A DNA stretch of 64,000 nucleotides from Micromonospora sp. LH3U1 (GTDB lineage: Bacteria > Actinomycetota > Actinomycetes > Mycobacteriales > Micromonosporaceae): contig NZ_CP116936.1 of NCBI RefSeq assembly GCF_028475105.1, positions 1,488,001-1,552,000 on the forward strand, given 5' to 3'. The notes under the pieces are model-generated. The model made no database searches. It saw only the letters and a program-made list of their open reading frames with translations, and had not been told where the DNA came from. Positions 62,703-64,000 of the stretch are shown in pieces (positions within the stretch are counted from its first letter, which is position 1; each line of letters begins with the position of its first letter). The position numbers and the translations under genes were made by a program.

Positions 62703-64000
62703 GTGACCCTTTTGGTGGATCCGGCTTCTGGGGTCGGGTTTCGGGAGGTGTTGGGGGCCTCGGTTGCGGAGGTGGATGCGGCGATTTCGCGGGCTGCGGC
62801 TGCGTTTCAATCGTGGCGGGCCGTCGCTCCGGGGGATCGGGCTCGGTTGCTGCGGCGGTTCGCCGCTGTCGTGGACGCGCACCTGGAGGAACTTGCCGCG
62901 CTGGAGGTCCGCAACTCCGGTCACACCATCGGCAACGCCCGGTGGGAGGCGGGCAACGTCCGAGATGTCCTGGACTACTACGCCGGGGCGCCCGAGCGGC
63001 TGACCGGGCGGCAGATCCCCGTGCCCGGCGGGTTGGACGTCACCTTCCACGAGCCGCTCGGCGTGGTCGGCGTGATCGTGCCCTGGAACTTCCCGATGCC
63101 GATCGCCGCCTGGGGGTTCGTCCCGGCCCTCGCCGCCGGCAACACCGTGGTGCTCAAACCCGCCGAGCTGACCCCGCTCACCGCGCTGCGGCTGGCCGAG
63201 CTGGCCCGCGAGGCGGGCCTGCCCGACGACGTGTTCATCGTCGTACCGGGTGCGGGCGGCGTGGTGGGGGAGCGGTTCGTCAGCCACCCGGCGGTCCGCA
63301 AGATCTGCTTCACCGGCTCCACCGAGGTCGGCACCCGGATCATGGCCGGCTGCGCCGCCCAGGTGAAGCGACTCACCCTGGAGTTGGGCGGCAAGAGCGC
63401 GAACATCGTGTTCGCCGACGCCGATCTGGAACGCGCCGCGGCGACCGCGCCGGGCGCGGTCTTCGACAACGCCGGCCAGGACTGCTGCGCACGGTCGCGG
63501 ATCCTGGTCCAGCGTCCGGTGTACGACCGCTTCCTGGCACTACTCGAACCAGCGGTACGCGCCGTGCGGGTGGAGGACCCGTCCCGGGACACCGCCGAGA
63601 TGGGTCCCCTGATCTCCGCGGCTCAGCGGGACCGGGTCGCCGGCTACCTGGCCGGGGCGAAGGTCGCCTTCACCGGTTCCTGCCCCGACGGCCCCGGGTT
63701 CTGGCACGCGCCCACGGTGCTGCTGGCCGACTCGCCGACCGACCGGCACTGGCGGGAGGAGATCTTCGGCCCGGTGGTGTCGGTGCTGCCGTTCGACGAC
63801 GAGGCCGACGCGGTCCGGCTCGCCAACGACACGGAGTACGGCCTCTCCGGCTCGATCTGGACCCGGGACGTGGGTCGCGCCCTGCGCCTGGCCCGCGCCG
63901 TCGAGGCGGGCAACCTCAGCGTCAACTCGCACTCCTCGGTGCGCTACTGGACCCCGTTCGGCGGGATGAAGCGTTCCGGGCTCGGCCGTGAGCTGGGCCC
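62703..64000 (+). CDS. aldehyde dehydrogenase, 3' end cut off by the window
   Basis: From GTG 62703 an open frame of 432 codons runs to the window end. NAD-dependent aldehyde dehydrogenase: GVVGVIVPWNFPMPIAAWG, Rossmann site KICFTGSTEVG, catalytic Glu in LTLELGGKSANIV, catalytic Cys in NAGQDCCARSRI, and EIFGPVVSVLPFDDEADAVRLAN. In this operon it would oxidise the gamma-glutamyl-aminoaldehyde after amine oxidation. The first ~40 codons have many T-ending codons (TTT, GCT, GTT) unlike the rest of the gene. Confidence 0.93.
   Translation, partial: MTLLVDPASGVGFREVLGASVAEVDAAISRAAAAFQSWRAVAPGDRARLLRRFAAVVDAHLEELAALEVRNSGHTIGNARWEAGNVRDVLDYYAGAPERLTGRQIPVPGGLDVTFHEPLGVVGVIVPWNFPMPIAAWGFVPALAAGNTVVLKPAELTPLTALRLAELAREAGLPDDVFIVVPGAGGVVGERFVSHPAVRKICFTGSTEVGTRIMAGCAAQVKRLTLELGGKSANIVFADADLERAAATAPGAVFDNAGQDCCARSRILVQRPVYDRFLALLEPAVRAVRVEDPSRDTAEMGPLISAAQRDRVAGYLAGAKVAFTGSCPDGPGFWHAPTVLLADSPTDRHWREEIFGPVVSVLPFDDEADAVRLANDTEYGLSGSIWTRDVGRALRLARAVEAGNLSVNSHSSVRYWTPFGGMKRSGLGRELG

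Overview
The window is high-GC DNA whose core gene order is that of an actinobacterium. Gene content, GTG starts, mycothiol-type lineage features and the dispersed palindromes point to Micromonosporaceae (Micromonospora or a close relative). This identification is an inference from gene order and recall, not from a database search. The order DUF402 - rpsP - khpA - rimM - trmD - rplS - lepB - rnhB - DUF2469 ... xerC - dprA - comM - yraN ... rpsB - tsf - pyrH - frr - cdsA - rlmN ... dxr - rip1 - ispG - GNAT matches the Rv2910c-Rv2867c block of Mycobacterium tuberculosis, with lineage-specific genes inserted between the conserved blocks.

Layout. 0-6.8 kb: ribosome and RNA maturation, two tandem type I signal peptidases, a Nudix hydrolase and RNase HII. 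6.8-11.9 kb: insertions (sulfite-oxidase-like molybdoenzyme, methyltransferase, M23 peptidase, a SnoaL-like protein divergent from an XRE/MmyB regulator, a PLP enzyme). 11.9-16.5 kb: minus-strand xerC/dprA/comM/yraN recombination cluster with a 36-residue membrane miniprotein. 16.8-25.8 kb: translation factors, UMP kinase, CDP-DAG synthase, RlmN and a DivIVA-domain protein. 25.9-35.5 kb: accessory genes (DUF2631 protein, metallo-beta-lactamase/Rieske fusion, phytoene-desaturase-like oxidoreductase, YihY protein, GNAT, and a 1323-residue secreted GH87-type glucanase). 35.7-42.3 kb: dxr-rip1-ispG, a PadR/MFS divergent pair and a DUF4081-type GNAT.

42.3-45.6 kb is the most plastic part: short tandem repeats, an IS30-family element with 58-bp inverted ends, a secreted lysozyme-like protein, about 1.3 kb of non-coding DNA with three repeated GGAAT-N18/19-GTTACA motifs on the minus strand, a dispersed palindrome and a 49/55-bp tandem array. 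45.6-53.5 kb: a fused ABC exporter with a degenerate second ATPase site, an OYE-family flavoenzyme, and a DAACS symporter preceded by a 25-residue cysteine-type leader peptide that no standard ORF cutoff would reveal. Upstream of the leader lie a frameshifted DUF998 gene and a xi-class glutathione transferase. 53.5-59.2 kb: thiolase, DUF574 methyltransferase, GGDEF-EAL protein, DUF456 membrane protein, MBL hydrolase. 59.5-64 kb: amino-acid permease - glutamine-synthetase-like ligase - aldehyde dehydrogenase (cut by the window end), an arrangement typical of gamma-glutamylated polyamine or ethanolamine use.

The two most noteworthy signals are non-genic. (1) Eight intergenic inverted repeats, mostly 55-90 bp, carry GATC near both ends; three are clear copies of one another, and two supply the stop codon of the adjacent gene. 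(2) The leader peptide before the DAACS symporter suggests that this transporter is a cystine or sulfur-compound importer under translational attenuation.
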